This document shows, piece by piece, positions 46,255 to 55,944 of a DNA stretch of 64,000 nucleotides; the stretch's first letter is position 1; each line of letters begins with the position of its first letter. The stretch spans positions 1-64,000 of the forward strand of contig JAHDOA010000015.1 in NCBI GenBank assembly GCA_018435055.1, given 5' to 3'. The notes under the pieces are model-generated. The model was given only the letters and a program-made list of their open reading frames with translations, was not told the DNA's origin and made no database searches. The translations under genes were made by a program, and so were the position numbers. Source of the DNA: Pelotomaculum sp. (GTDB lineage: Bacteria > Bacillota > Desulfotomaculia > Desulfotomaculales > Pelotomaculaceae).

Positions 46255-47027
46255 TCCCACACCACCTCCCCGGCGGTGAAAACCGGTCCCTCCGCGCAAA
46301 CCCGGCTGTAACGGTAGTTCCCCTCTTCATCCACAGTTTTACAGGCGCAGGACAGGCAGGCGCCCACGCCGCAGCCCATCCTTTCTTCCAGGGATACCTC
46401 ACCCCGGATATTATATTTTTTAATAGTCTGGCAGAGGCTCCTCAACATCCCGGCGGGCCCGCAGCCGTAGACACTATCCGACAGGTTTTGCGCAAAAAGC
46501 TCAACCACATTGCCGTAGTAGCCTGCCGTGCCGTCATCGGTGGCCGGGAAAACATTGTGCCCGAGGGCTTCGATCCCGCCGCTGAAAAACAATTGTTTCT
46601 TTGTTGCCGCCCCTAAAAATACATTCGCGCAAATTTTTATAACACTCAGTTCCTGCAGGAAAAAATAAAGGGGAGCGATGCCGATACCGCCGGCTACGAC
46701 GGCAACCCCGCCGTTACCTTCGGGCATGGTGAAGCCTTTGCCGAGCGGCCCTAAAACGTTTACCCGGTCTCCTTTTTCCCTGTCGGCCAGTAAAGCCGTA
46801 CCCCTGCCGACAACCCGGTAAAAAAGGGATACCTCTCCCTTCTCCCGGTCCACGGCGTGAATGCTGATGGGCCTGCGCAGGAGCGGGTCGAGTGTGTCAG
46901 CGCAGCGCACATGCAAAAACTGGCCGGGCCGGGCGTTTTTTGCCGCTTCTCCGGCGGAAAGAGTGATCCGGTGGAACCCCGGTATAATTTCCTCTTGTTT
47001 TATGATCAGAGCGTCGGTAATCAGCAA
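46251..47027 (-). CDS. pyrK: Dihydroorotate dehydrogenase electron transfer subunit
   Basis: The protein of about 258 residues has an FAD domain ([20 protein letters not shown]), an NAD domain ([33 protein letters not shown]) and the 2Fe-2S cluster cysteines in [17 protein letters not shown] and SRVCAEGPV. It passes electrons from PyrD to NAD+. A TTG at 47027, nine bases after GGAGAG, is the better start than a TTG at 47051, which has no ribosome site. Confidence 0.93.
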   Translation of the reverse strand: MLITDALIIKQEEIIPGFHRITLSAGEAAKNARPGQFLHVRCADTLDPLLRRPISIHAVDREKGEVSLFYRVVGRGTALLADREKGDRVNVLGPLGKGFTMPEGNGGVAVVAGGIGIAPLYFFLQELSVIKICANVFLGAATKKQLFFSGGIEALGHNVFPATDDGTAGYYGNVVELFAQNLSDSVYGCGPAGMLRSLCQTIKKYNIRGEVSLEERMGCGVGACLSCACKTVDEEGNYRYSRVCAEGPVFTAGEVVWE

Positions 47028-47071
47028 TCCAAGCGTCTCTCCTTTTGCCAACAGTTCAGGTCGCCCAAAAT

Positions 47072-47203
47072 GTGCGGCTTAAAGCCGCACCGGTCGTACA
47101 ACCGGGGGACATATAAAGTTGCAGAAATAGAGTTGTGTCCCATTCCGCTTTTGAGCAGGTTGCAACCCGCCAAAGGAGTGCGGCTGAAGCCGCCCCTGCA
47201 ATT
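47072..47203. repeat. Palindromic repeats between pyrC and pyrK
   Basis: GTGCGGCTT-A-AAGCCGCAC at 47072-47090 and a larger copy at 47157-47203 (outer TTGCA/TGCAA, inner GCGGCT-GA-AGCCGC) belong to the three-way repeat family. They sit inside the operon, in the 250-base gap between pyrC and pyrK. Confidence 0.85.
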
Positions 47204-47279
47204 GCTCAATCCTCTGCGTCGGAGAAATACTCACTCTACGCCTTTAATTCTTAGCATTCCATAAAAACGGGGGGAATTG

Positions 47280-48584
47280 TTACTGCTGCTGGTTTTCTTC
47301 CAACAGTACTCCCCCGCGCATGACGATTTTGCCGCTGATCATGGTTAGCCAGGGAAGGCCTTTCAGCACGCGTCCGGCAAAAGGTGTATTGCGGCCTTTA
47401 CCGGCAAATTTGGCCGGATCTACCACCCCGGCCAGCGCGGGGTCAATAATGGTAATATCGGCGTCCGATCCCGGCGCCAGGGCGCCTTTGGGGATGCCCA
47501 GGATCCGGGCCGGGTTCAGGGTCATACATGTGATCGCCCGCAGCGGCGTCAGCACGCCTGTGGCTACCAGTTCTGTCCAGACCAGGCCTACCGCTGTTTC
47601 CAGACCGGCCAGGCCAAAGGGGGCCCGTTCATATTCAACATCCTTCTCCTCCGCCGTATGCGGGGCGTGGTCGGTGGCGATCACGTCGATAACGCCGTCC
47701 GCCAGTCCCTGTTTTACGGCTGCCAGATCATCCTCTGTACGCAGGGGCGGGTTGACTTTGGTAAAAGTGTCGAAGCCCATTACAGCCTCGTCGGTGAGGG
47801 TAAAATGGTGCGGCGTGGCCTCCGCGCTCACCCTGACGCCTCTCGCCCTGGCCTCCCGCAGCAGGCGTACCGAACCGGCTGTGCTGACATGGGCAATGTG
47901 CACCCGGCAGCCTGTTTCTTCGGCTAAAAGGATATCCCGCGCGACCATGACCTCCTCGGCACAGGCGGGAATACCCTTTAAACCAAGTATTGTGGATACG
48001 CGGCCCTCGTGCATACTGCCGCCGGCGGAAAGGCTTTTTTCCTCGCTGTGGGATATTAAGGGCTTGTCCAGCATCGCGGCGTACTGCATGGCCCGGCGCA
48101 TCAGGCCGGCGTTCGCCACCGGCGTACCGTCGTCAGAGAAGGCTACCGCGCCGGCTTCGGCCATATCGCCCATCTCAGCCAGCTCTTCTCCCCTGCTGCC
48201 GCGGGTAATCGCCCCCACCGGGTAGACATGGACCAGCCCGCCGCTGCGGGCGCTGTTAATCACCGAGCCAACCAGAGCCGCGTTGTCAATCACCGGGTTG
48301 GTGTTCGGCATGCAGGCCACCGCGGTAAAACCGCCCCTGGCCGCCGCGCGGGTACCGGTATAAATTGTTTCTTTGGCTTCAAATCCGGGTTCTCTCAGGT
48401 GGACATGCATATCGATCAAACCCGGCGCCACCAGCCGGCCGGCGGCGTCAATCACAGCGGCGCCGTCCACGCTTAAATTTGATCCAATGCGGGCTACTTT
48501 GCCGTCAACCACCAGGATATCTTTTTTCAATACGCTCCCGGCAACCGGGTCAACCACCAAACCACCTTTAATTATCAGTTTCAT
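47280..48584 (-). CDS. pyrC: Dihydroorotase
   Basis: The 434-residue class I enzyme has the zinc pair in [41 protein letters not shown] and [14 protein letters not shown]. It cyclises carbamoyl aspartate to dihydroorotate. Its ATG overlaps the pyrB stop by four bases (48581-48584), so the two are translationally coupled. A weaker aspartate transcarbamoylase-association role is known in other bacteria. Confidence 0.96.
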   Translation of the reverse strand: MKLIIKGGLVVDPVAGSVLKKDILVVDGKVARIGSNLSVDGAAVIDAAGRLVAPGLIDMHVHLREPGFEAKETIYTGTRAAARGGFTAVACMPNTNPVIDNAALVGSVINSARSGGLVHVYPVGAITRGSRGEELAEMGDMAEAGAVAFSDDGTPVANAGLMRRAMQYAAMLDKPLISHSEEKSLSAGGSMHEGRVSTILGLKGIPACAEEVMVARDILLAEETGCRVHIAHVSTAGSVRLLREARARGVRVSAEATPHHFTLTDEAVMGFDTFTKVNPPLRTEDDLAAVKQGLADGVIDVIATDHAPHTAEEKDVEYERAPFGLAGLETAVGLVWTELVATGVLTPLRAITCMTLNPARILGIPKGALAPGSDADITIIDPALAGVVDPAKFAGKGRNTPFAGRVLKGLPWLTMISGKIVMRGGVLLEENQQQ

Positions 48585-49507
48585 CTAGCGCCACCCCCGA
48601 TCAAGAGATAAAGCAGGGCCATCCGGACCGCCACCCCGTTTGTGACCTGTTCGGTGATCACCGACTGCAGGCCGTCCGCCACGTCCGGCGATATTTCTAT
48701 ACCGCGGTTCATGGGACCCGGATGCATCAGCAGGGCATCCGGCGCGGCCAGCCTCAGTCTTTCCCGGTTAACGCAAAACATCCTGCTGTACTCCCGCAAG
48801 CCGGGAAACAGTCCCTGCTGCTGTCTTTCCGTTTGGATCCGCAGGACATTGATCACGTCGGCGTCCGCCAGCGCCTCTTCAATATTGCCGCAAACCTTCG
48901 CTCCCATTTTTTCAATGTCTTTAGGCATTAACGTCGACGGTCCGGCCAGCCTTACCTCTGCGCCCATCCTGGTATAACCCCATATATCCGAGCGGGCCAC
49001 CCTGCTGTGCATGATGTCTCCAATAATGGCCACCTTGAGTCCCTCCAGACGGCCCTTCTTTTCCCTGGCTGTAAACAAATCCAGCAGCCCCTGGGAAGGA
49101 TGCTCGTGGGCGCCGTCACCGGCGTTTATCACCGAGGCTTTGAGGGTACCTGCCAGCAATTCTGCGGCGCCGGCCATCGGATGCCTCAGCACCACCACGT
49201 CCGCGCCCATCGCGGCTATGTTGCGGGCTGTGTCCTTGAGGCTTTCCCCTTTGCTGACACTGCTCGTCGCCGCGGCTACTCCCACAGTGTCCGCGCTCAA
49301 ATACTTCGCCGCCAGTTCAAAAGAGGTCCTGGTACGGGTGCTGGCCTCGTAGAATACTGTTATGACGGTCCTCCCTCTTAAAGTGGGTACTTTTTTTATC
49401 TGCCTGTTCACTATTCCTTTCATTGCTTCAGCTGTATTCAGGATTAGCTCGATTTCCTGGGCAGTGGAGTTGCGCAGTCCAACCATGTCCTTACCGCGCA
49501 GTCGCAT
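48581..49507 (-). CDS. pyrB: Aspartate carbamoyltransferase catalytic subunit
   Basis: The protein of about 308 residues has the carbamoyl-phosphate site [47 protein letters not shown], and [13 protein letters not shown]. It makes carbamoyl aspartate. The ATG at 49507 after GGGGGGAAG starts the usual N-terminus ([11 protein letters not shown]); a longer frame to 49546 runs into the leader. No pyrI regulatory subunit is present, as in other Firmicutes, where PyrR controls expression instead. Confidence 0.96.
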   Translation of the reverse strand: MRLRGKDMVGLRNSTAQEIELILNTAEAMKGIVNRQIKKVPTLRGRTVITVFYEASTRTRTSFELAAKYLSADTVGVAAATSSVSKGESLKDTARNIAAMGADVVVLRHPMAGAAELLAGTLKASVINAGDGAHEHPSQGLLDLFTAREKKGRLEGLKVAIIGDIMHSRVARSDIWGYTRMGAEVRLAGPSTLMPKDIEKMGAKVCGNIEEALADADVINVLRIQTERQQQGLFPGLREYSRMFCVNRERLRLAAPDALLMHPGPMNRGIEISPDVADGLQSVITEQVTNGVAVRMALLYLLIGGGAR

Positions 49508-49547
49508 TAACTTCCCCCCCGTGATTTTAAATTCGCCATTTAACAAT

Positions 49548-49645
49548 AATAAAAAATAAAAACCTCCGCCCGGACGGCGCCGGACTGAGGCCAGCTCAAA
49601 AGGGAATTTTACCGGTTCCCCTTGCCGGCCTCACGGGACCGTTTT
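49548..49645 (-). promoter_or_regulatory. PyrR-dependent attenuator between pyrR and pyrB
   Basis: The minus strand carries GGTCCCGTGAGGCC (49627-49640), close to the PyrR RNA-binding consensus ARUCCNGNGAGGYU, within a stem CGGT...ACCG. About 40 bases later CCTCAGTCCGG pairs with CCGGGCGGAGG and is followed by TTTTTATTTTTT at about 49550, a strong terminator. This is the classic arrangement in which PyrR with UMP favours termination. Confidence 0.8.
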
Positions 49646-49663
49646 TAAAGGTGGATCGTCTGT

Positions 49664-50227
<564 letters not shown>

Positions 50228-50239
50228 TTACTTAACAAG

Positions 50240-50335
50240 CAAAAATGCCTCCTTGGATCAGTAAGCAGGCATAGCACTCCAATAAAAACCGTACATATGA
50301 AATCCTTACCGATCTCACCGGATCGATTTCAAGGT
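50240..50335 (-). promoter_or_regulatory. Second PyrR-type attenuator, in the pyrR leader
   Basis: The leader contains GATCCGGTGAGATC (50311-50324), close to the PyrR-binding consensus, enclosed by a GAAATC/GATTTC stem, and further on ATGCCT...AGGCAT followed by TTTTTGC (about 50241-50271). The second motif also holds GATCCAAGGAGGCA. Together they form a plausible anti-antiterminator and terminator ahead of pyrR, giving autoregulation. Confidence 0.6.
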
Positions 50336-50350
50336 CATTTTGTTCTACAT

Positions 50351-50379
50351 ATTTTACATTGATTATTAATTCATGTCAA
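50351..50379 (-). promoter_or_regulatory. Sigma-A-type promoter of the pyr operon
   Basis: On the minus strand TTGACA (50374-50379) and TAAAAT (50351-50356) are 17 bases apart, an almost ideal sigma-A promoter just upstream of the pyrR leader. It sits right before the FapA gene's stop at 50397. Confidence 0.8.
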
Positions 50380-50396
50380 TCAGCAATGCGGGTCTA

Positions 50397-52184
50397 TTAT
50401 GAAAAAACCAGTGCGCCCTCGTCGTCCAGCTCCGCTTTAATGTTATTTTGCAGCTCTTTAATGCTGGCCGAGCGCCCGCCAATTTGCACATGGACGCCCT
50501 CGTGGGCTTTCCTGATCATAATCTTTTTTTTGCTATCGGTCTTCAGCAACGTCCTGGCGCCCATTTCCGACCCGGCCACGTTTATGATAATATTGCCGCC
50601 GGCATGGATTTCTCCTCCCCTGAAAACCCCTTTAATACTAACGTCTCCCCCGGCTTTGATGTTTGTGTTTATACAGCCGCCGCCCTCTACCTTGACGTCG
50701 CCGGTGGCCTCTATCCGGCTGTTCACAGAATAAGCAAAGGTAATATTGGCCTTGTCCTGAGCCATGTTTTCAATATTATTCCGCACGTCTTTAATATCGT
50801 CAATAATCCTGTTAAATTCCCCGCGTGAACTAATTTTCAATACATTTAACCCGCTCAATTTTTTTTCAATAGTACCCAGCAGGTCAATCATATCCCCGGA
50901 AATTATAAAACTATTCTGCTCTGACATTTTAGTTATTTCAGATATTAGATTTGGCACCCTGGCATATTTTTTATCTATTAAATGCCGGATCAGCTGCCCC
51001 GTTTTAATATTTTTCTGTTTGGCCTGTCCGGCTATTTCCGATATAATGCCGCCGACCCCGGACAGGTCGGACTGCAGGGCGTTCAGGTGTTTGTAAATAG
51101 CGCTTAAAAAGCTGTTATTGCCGCCGGCGACCAGATTGCTGCCCGTAATATTCTTACCTACAGTAATGTTTCCCTGCGCCGCGACTTGCGCCCCGAAAAT
51201 CATACCGGATATATTAACTTTGCCGGCCGCCTGGACGATCATTCCTTCACAAACGTTCCCACGGACGACCACGTCGCCTTTAAACCGGATGTTGCCGGAG
51301 CGGATGTCAACATCACCATTTTTTTGAAAAACAGGCTCCACGTCAATAACCAGCCCTTTCCCCAGCCTTTTAGCCGTCGGCCGGCCGCTGAATTTAGAAA
51401 TAACGCGCAGCCCGTCGCCGGTAACTTCCGCTCCTTTGCCGGGAATAATGTCACAGGGGACAGGTTTTGGCGGGACAATCATTTCCCCGTTAACCTTCCT
51501 GCCGGGTTTCCCCCGGCGCCCCGCGAATTTTTCCGCCAGCAATGTTCCCGCGTCAACAGACGGTATTTCCCAAAGATCTCTAAAATCTACCCTGTCACTG
51601 GTATCATCAATTTTTTGTTCTCCCTGCCCGGCGTTAAATTTTAGTTCAACCCGGTCGTCAACAGTTTCACCAGGCGCCTCGCCTTCCGCTATAAGGTAGG
51701 AACCTTCTTCAACCCTGTCCAGGATAGCTGCGATTTCACCATGCTTGATGCCAAAGGTAATGTTTTTTTCAGATAACGCCTGTAAAATATCAACCAGCGC
51801 GCAGGGGCATTTTTTTTCAGCTTTGGACACCGTTCTCAAGCGCAGGTTGGTTTGCGGCCCTGTGTCCACTATTTTGTAGCTGGTTGTTGTCCCCGGTACA
51901 ATTTCAAGTTTTACCGACAGGTAATCCGGAGCGACTTTAATGTTGTATGAACCCGGCTCTTCCACCGTGAGAGGCTTCAAGACAATCTCATCCTTCTCCC
52001 TGATGATAGTACCGCCTGTGGCGACGACGCCGTTTATAACTACCTCAACTCCCTCGCAGGGAACTACGGAGAGTATTATGTTGTCATCATCCGGGTCTTT
52101 TACATACAGCTTGCCGTCTTTGACCCATACCCCGCCCGGGACCGATTTCAGGCCGTTATCCGCCATGCTAGCGTTATCTGTCAT
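50397..52184 (-). CDS. FapA family protein (DUF342)
   Basis: The 595-residue protein has the DUF342/FapA core: LAEKFAGRRGKPGRKVNGEM, then a right-handed beta-helix of repeats with G-D-V or G-N-I steps (GNIRFKGDVVVRGNVCEGM, AQVAAQGNITVGKNITGS), a coiled-coil insertion (about 390-480) and more beta-helix turns (GDVSIKGVFRGGEIHAGGNI). FapA is called flagellar assembly protein A in some genomes, but many species with it lack flagella, and its role is not settled. It is convergent with nothing and ends at the pyr promoter. Confidence 0.8.
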   Translation of the reverse strand: MTDNASMADNGLKSVPGGVWVKDGKLYVKDPDDDNIILSVVPCEGVEVVINGVVATGGTIIREKDEIVLKPLTVEEPGSYNIKVAPDYLSVKLEIVPGTTTSYKIVDTGPQTNLRLRTVSKAEKKCPCALVDILQALSEKNITFGIKHGEIAAILDRVEEGSYLIAEGEAPGETVDDRVELKFNAGQGEQKIDDTSDRVDFRDLWEIPSVDAGTLLAEKFAGRRGKPGRKVNGEMIVPPKPVPCDIIPGKGAEVTGDGLRVISKFSGRPTAKRLGKGLVIDVEPVFQKNGDVDIRSGNIRFKGDVVVRGNVCEGMIVQAAGKVNISGMIFGAQVAAQGNITVGKNITGSNLVAGGNNSFLSAIYKHLNALQSDLSGVGGIISEIAGQAKQKNIKTGQLIRHLIDKKYARVPNLISEITKMSEQNSFIISGDMIDLLGTIEKKLSGLNVLKISSRGEFNRIIDDIKDVRNNIENMAQDKANITFAYSVNSRIEATGDVKVEGGGCINTNIKAGGDVSIKGVFRGGEIHAGGNIIINVAGSEMGARTLLKTDSKKKIMIRKAHEGVHVQIGGRSASIKELQNNIKAELDDEGALVFS

Positions 52185-52284
52185 GGGGATCCCTCCGTTG
52201 CTAAAATTTTCATTTTAATATGATTTATTATAGTCATTATTGGATTTTCCTCTAAATTGTTTATCGTTTTTCAATATTTTCACA

Positions 52285-52326
52285 TAAAAATAAAAACTCC
52301 TGCCGGTGTGCAGGGGCCTTTTTTGT
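52285..52326. terminator. Bidirectional terminator between the YqhV-like gene and fapA
   Basis: CCTGC and GCAGG (52299-52303 and 52310-52314) form a short stem around CGGTGT, flanked by a T-rich tract on both strands (AAAAATAAAAA to the left, TTTTTT to the right). It follows the YqhV-like gene in its direction of transcription. Confidence 0.65.
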
Positions 52327-52332
52327 CAGCTG

Positions 52333-52608
52333 CTAAATTTTATTGATGCCAATAAATATTAATATTACACCCAGAATAACTATCATCATGCCGGAAGGCG
52401 CGATCTTGCCGGCCAGCCCGATCAGTCCCAGGGTGGTGACGGTAAGCAGCACCATCGGCCCCACCATAGCCAGCAGCGCGTTTATTTTAAAGGCGGTTTC
52501 CACCCGGCCGTACATCAGCATCAGCAGCGCCGCTGTAAATTCAATGGAAGCGGATAAAAACCTGAGACCGGCCATGCCAAGAACAATTTTATCCTGTATT
52601 AAAAACAC
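52333..52608 (-). CDS. YqhV-like small membrane protein
   Basis: The 91-residue protein has three hydrophobic segments (IVLGMAGLRFLSASIEFTAA, INALLAMVGPMVLLTVTTLG, MMIVILGVILIFIGINKI) with the LRFLSA-IE-AALLML pattern of YqhV (DUF2619). In Bacillus yqhV stands next to spoIIIA, and the protein is linked with sporulation, but no biochemical role is known. Here it is alone between fapA and the ComA-like gene. Confidence 0.75.
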   Translation of the reverse strand: MFLIQDKIVLGMAGLRFLSASIEFTAALLMLMYGRVETAFKINALLAMVGPMVLLTVTTLGLIGLAGKIAPSGMMIVILGVILIFIGINKI

Positions 52609-52822
52609 GGTAACACCCCTTGTACACTGCCAATATCTAAAGACTAATATGCGGGGACCAGTTGATAAATGACTGACAGATTATCCCTGCTTCTAATCAC
52701 GTTAGCCGGGGTAATACCTGGAAAACCCTGAAGGTAACGCTTTTATTTTTCTATGAATATTTTAAGAATAGAATTTATAAGGCGGCGGCCGTGGAAAGGC
52801 AAACGCCGGAAGGAGACCTTAT

Positions 52823-53644
52823 ATGAGTGAAAACACATCGCGCAACCTGTGGTTGGAGGTAATTACCATGCCCCTGGGCGAAAGGTCAAAAAAACCGAGG
52901 AACCACGGTTTGACTATGGTTATTGACAAAGGCCTGGGACTAAATGAAACAAAAGATTTGTTTACCGTGGCGGGAGATTATATCGATTTTCTGAAACTTG
53001 GTTTCGGCACTTCGGCATTATACAACCGGGGTGTGCTGGAAGAAAAAATAAAGCTGGCCAAATGTTTCGGCATCGATATTTACCCTGGCGGGACTTTTCT
53101 CGAAATCGCCATTATGCAGAACAAACTGAAGGAATTCATAAAGATGGCCGGGACCATCGGCTACTCTACCCTCGAGGTTTCCGACGGTACAATTAATTTA
53201 TCCCAGGAGGTGCGAGAGCGGGCCATATCAATGGCTCTCGACGCAGGCTTTAAAGTCCTTACTGAAGTAGGCAAGAAAAACATGCAGGATAAAGAAATAA
53301 TAGGCCATTACTTAAGGCAGGTTAAGCGCGATCTGGATTGCGGGGCTTACCGGGTGATCATTGAAGGGAGGGAATCAGGCAAAAACGCCGGCTTTTATGA
53401 TGAGCTGGGACGGTTTATCGAGGATGAGTGGGAACAGCTCCTTGTCGCTGCCGGCGATCAGCGCCTGCTGATCTGGGAGGCGCCCTTAAAGCAGCAGCAG
53501 CAGGATTTGATTTCCCGTTTTGGACCCAATGTCAACCTGGGCAATATTGCGGCAAGTGAAGCGCTGGCCCTGGAGGCGCTGCGGGTCGGCCTGCGCGGCG
53601 ACACCTTGCGCCCGGTTTATCTCAGAGAAAGCAGCTACAAGTAA
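52823..53644 (+). CDS. Phosphosulfolactate synthase-like protein (ComA/YitD)
   Basis: The 273-residue TIM-barrel protein contains the ComA hallmarks: GLTMVIDKGLGLNETKDLF, DYIDFLKLGFGTSALY, IDIYPGGTFLEIAIMQNKL, STLEVSDGTINLSQEVRER and KVLTEVGKK. ComA makes phosphosulfolactate from PEP and sulfite in coenzyme M synthesis; Bacillus homologue YitD works in spore sulfolactate formation. The comB-comC-comDE genes are not in the window, so sulfolactate or another role is more likely than coenzyme M. AAGGAGACC precedes the ATG. Confidence 0.87.
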   Translation: MSENTSRNLWLEVITMPLGERSKKPRNHGLTMVIDKGLGLNETKDLFTVAGDYIDFLKLGFGTSALYNRGVLEEKIKLAKCFGIDIYPGGTFLEIAIMQNKLKEFIKMAGTIGYSTLEVSDGTINLSQEVRERAISMALDAGFKVLTEVGKKNMQDKEIIGHYLRQVKRDLDCGAYRVIIEGRESGKNAGFYDELGRFIEDEWEQLLVAAGDQRLLIWEAPLKQQQQDLISRFGPNVNLGNIAASEALALEALRVGLRGDTLRPVYLRESSYK

Positions 53645-54009
53645 CTTTCTGAAAAATATGTCCCGGATTGCCTGAAAACCGGGTGGGTGGCCTGAAAATT
53701 GTAGGTGCGGTTTTAACCGCACATCTTTTGGCGGGGGAAGCACCTCTGTTTCTGCGGCGTTGCATCGATCTGTGATACTCTGACTGAGGAATGGGGACAC
53801 ACCTCTGTTTTGGGATTGGCTTTGACGCCGAGGTATGTCCCCGATCGGGATTGGTTGGATCTTTTCTGCGAGCTTGTATTGTTTTGTGATGCTCTGACAG
53901 TGGAACGGGGACACACCTCTGTTTGGGGATTGGCTTTGTAGATGAGGAATGTCCCCGATTGGCGGGGCATATATTATAAAACCAATAATTTGCAAAGCAG
54001 GTAAGCATT
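53645..54009. repeat. Tandem 114-base repeat and hairpins
   Basis: After GTGCGGTT-TT-AACCGCAC (53704-53722) a 114-base unit is repeated about twice: TGATRCTCTGACWG...GGGGACACACCTCTGTTT-GGGATTGGCTTTG...GAGGWATGTCCCCGAT. The hairpin arms are 53793-53805 with 53830-53842, and 53907-53919 with 53944-53956. The minus-strand open frame across it (about 53486-53995) is read from the repeats and is not a gene. Confidence 0.88.
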
Positions 54010-54465
54010 TTGCCAGGGGTAAACTTACTGGTGGCGCTGCTGCTGATCGGCATCATCGCCCAATCCAACTTGATAGCGACGGCAGCCAGCCTCCTGTTAA
54101 TTGTAGAATTCACCAACCTCAATTTTATCTATACCCTGCTGGACAGGCGGGGCCTGGAACTCGGCCTGCTTTTTTTGATGCTTACGATTATGGTACCGCT
54201 GGCCAACGGTACCGTATTACCCGGAGATATCACGCGCAACCTGGTTTCATTGCCTGGTATCCTGGCAGTCGCGGGCGGGGCCGGCGCGACTTATTTAAAC
54301 GCCCGCGGCCTGACCCTGTTAAAAATTGACCCGGAAATAATATTCGGCATGGTGCTGGGGTCCATTCTCGGCATTGTCTTTTTGCATGGCGTTCCTGTCG
54401 GGCCGTTGATGGCGGCGGGCATAACGGCTTTATTTATGCCGGTATTGCGTTTATTCAGGCGCTAA
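54010..54465 (+). CDS. DUF441 (UPF0756) membrane protein
   Basis: The 151-residue protein has four to five membrane segments (LLVALLLIGIIAQSNLIATA, GLELGLLFLMLTIMVPLANG, SLPGILAVAGGAGATYLNA, GMVLGSILGIVFLHGVPVGP). The G-x-P-V-G-P-L-x-AAGI ending and overall length fit the UPF0756/YeaL family, whose function is unknown. The start is a TTG at 54010 after GCAGGTAAG. Its 3' end overlaps the rluD stop on the opposite strand by 15 bases. Confidence 0.82.
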   Translation: MPGVNLLVALLLIGIIAQSNLIATAASLLLIVEFTNLNFIYTLLDRRGLELGLLFLMLTIMVPLANGTVLPGDITRNLVSLPGILAVAGGAGATYLNARGLTLLKIDPEIIFGMVLGSILGIVFLHGVPVGPLMAAGITALFMPVLRLFRR

Positions 54466-55368
54466 ACCGGACAGGACTGCTGCCAGTTCATCCGGCAGGG
54501 GCGCTGCAAATTCCATGTAAACACCTGTACGGGGATGTTTGAAGCCGATAACGGCAGCGTGGAGAAACTGCCCGGCCAGGTTAAAATGCGGCTTTGCCGG
54601 GCCATACTTGAGGTCGCCCACCACCGGGTGGCCGATAAAAGCCAGGTGTACCCTGATTTGGTGGGTACGCCCGGTTTCCAGCTGTAGCCGCAGGTATGTG
54701 TAGCCGGCATAACGGCTTTGCACATGGTAATTTGTCACCGCATGCCGGGAGTTTTTGTGGGTCACGGCCATTTTCTGCCTGTTTTTCGGGTCGCGCCCGA
54801 TGGGGGCGTCTATCACACCGGCCTCTTCCCTGACCTTCCCATGTACAAGCGCCAGATAGATGCGGGTGATACGGCGGTCTTTGAGCTGCCTGGCCAAACT
54901 GATATGGGCGGCGTCGTTTTTTGCCACCATCAAGAGGCCGGATGTGTCCTTATCCAGACGGTGTACTATACCCGGGCGCAGTACCCCGTTAATTCCGGAA
55001 AGATCGCTGCAGTGGTATAGCAGGGCGTTCACCACAGTACCGGAATAATTGCCGGCGGCGGGATGGACAACCATGCCCCTGGGCTTGTTTAAAACGATAA
55101 CATCATGGTCCTCATAGTATATATCGAGGGGGATTTTTTCCGCTCTGGCTTCCACTCCTACCGGTTCAGGGATTTCCAGCCTGGCTATGTCCCCCCGCTT
55201 TACCTTGTAACCGGCCTTGACAACAATACCGTTTATTGAGGCCAGTCCTTCCCCGATCAGCCTCTGGATATGCGAGCGGGTATAGTCCTCCGCCTCGCCG
55301 GCAAGGAAAACATCCAGCCTTTTCCCTGTGTCACCATCCCCGGCCTCATAATAATGTACCGGCGCCAC
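54451..55368 (-). CDS. rluD: RluD-type 23S rRNA pseudouridine synthase
   Basis: The 305-residue enzyme has an N-terminal S4 domain (GKRLDVFLAGEAEDYTRSHI) and the catalytic region PGIVHRLDKDTSGLLMVAK with the key aspartate, then GRTHQIRVHLAFIGHPVVGD. It isomerises uridines in the helix 69 region of 23S rRNA. The GTG start shares one base with the lspA stop (TAGTG), an lspA-rluD arrangement usual in Firmicutes. Confidence 0.92.
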   Translation of the reverse strand: MAPVHYYEAGDGDTGKRLDVFLAGEAEDYTRSHIQRLIGEGLASINGIVVKAGYKVKRGDIARLEIPEPVGVEARAEKIPLDIYYEDHDVIVLNKPRGMVVHPAAGNYSGTVVNALLYHCSDLSGINGVLRPGIVHRLDKDTSGLLMVAKNDAAHISLARQLKDRRITRIYLALVHGKVREEAGVIDAPIGRDPKNRQKMAVTHKNSRHAVTNYHVQSRYAGYTYLRLQLETGRTHQIRVHLAFIGHPVVGDLKYGPAKPHFNLAGQFLHAAVIGFKHPRTGVYMEFAAPLPDELAAVLSGLAPE

Positions 55369-55823
55369 TAGTGTTCACTGCCCTTGTCTGATTTGCCGCC
55401 GTCTTTCAGCAGTTCCCAGGCCAGCAGGAAGACCCCGATGAGGATGGCCGTGTCGGCCAGGTTGAATACCGGCCATACGCGAAAATCCAGAAAATCAACT
55501 ACTTTGCCTAAGCGCAGCCTGTCCGCCATGTTGCCCAGGGAACCCCCCAGGACCATAGCCAGAGCAATTTTTAATATTGTCTTTTCTGCAGGCAGTTTCC
55601 TGTATACGACCAGCGCCCCGGCTATGAGCAGCAGGCCCGTGGTTATAAAAAGGACATTCTGGTTGGGCAGGATGCCAAAGGCGGCGCCCGGGTTCATTAT
55701 ATAGGTCAGGTGGAAAACAGAAGGCAGCACGGGAATTGATTCACCCTGGTACATTAACATCCGGACCGCCGCTTTGGTCCCCTGGTCTACTAACAGTACC
55801 GCCATTATTATTGCAAGGAACAT
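55368..55823 (-). CDS. lspA: Lipoprotein signal peptidase (signal peptidase II)
   Basis: The 151-residue four-helix protein has the family motifs VFHLTYIMNPGAAFGIL, LGGSLGNMADRLRLGKVVDF and VWPVFNLADTAILIGV, with both catalytic aspartates (NMADR and NLADT). It cuts prolipoproteins before the lipidated cysteine. It is followed without a gap by rluD. The 121 bases between it and ileS hold an A-rich stretch on the minus strand but no clear terminator. Confidence 0.95.
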   Translation of the reverse strand: MFLAIIMAVLLVDQGTKAAVRMLMYQGESIPVLPSVFHLTYIMNPGAAFGILPNQNVLFITTGLLLIAGALVVYRKLPAEKTILKIALAMVLGGSLGNMADRLRLGKVVDFLDFRVWPVFNLADTAILIGVFLLAWELLKDGGKSDKGSEH

Positions 55824-55944
55824 ACCATCACCATAATTATATTACCACATATTTACATAAAAACATACGCGCATGATTTACAACAATCATTTCATGACTA
55901 CCATAAATTATTGTTTTTTTTTTAAAACCACCATGAAGCTTGTT

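Noticed and set aside
53486-53995. Minus-strand ORF of 169 codons with repeated PIPIGDIPRRQSQ-like peptide
   Set aside because: The peptide repeats come directly from the tandem DNA repeat; the frame also runs into the ComA-like gene and has no ribosome site.
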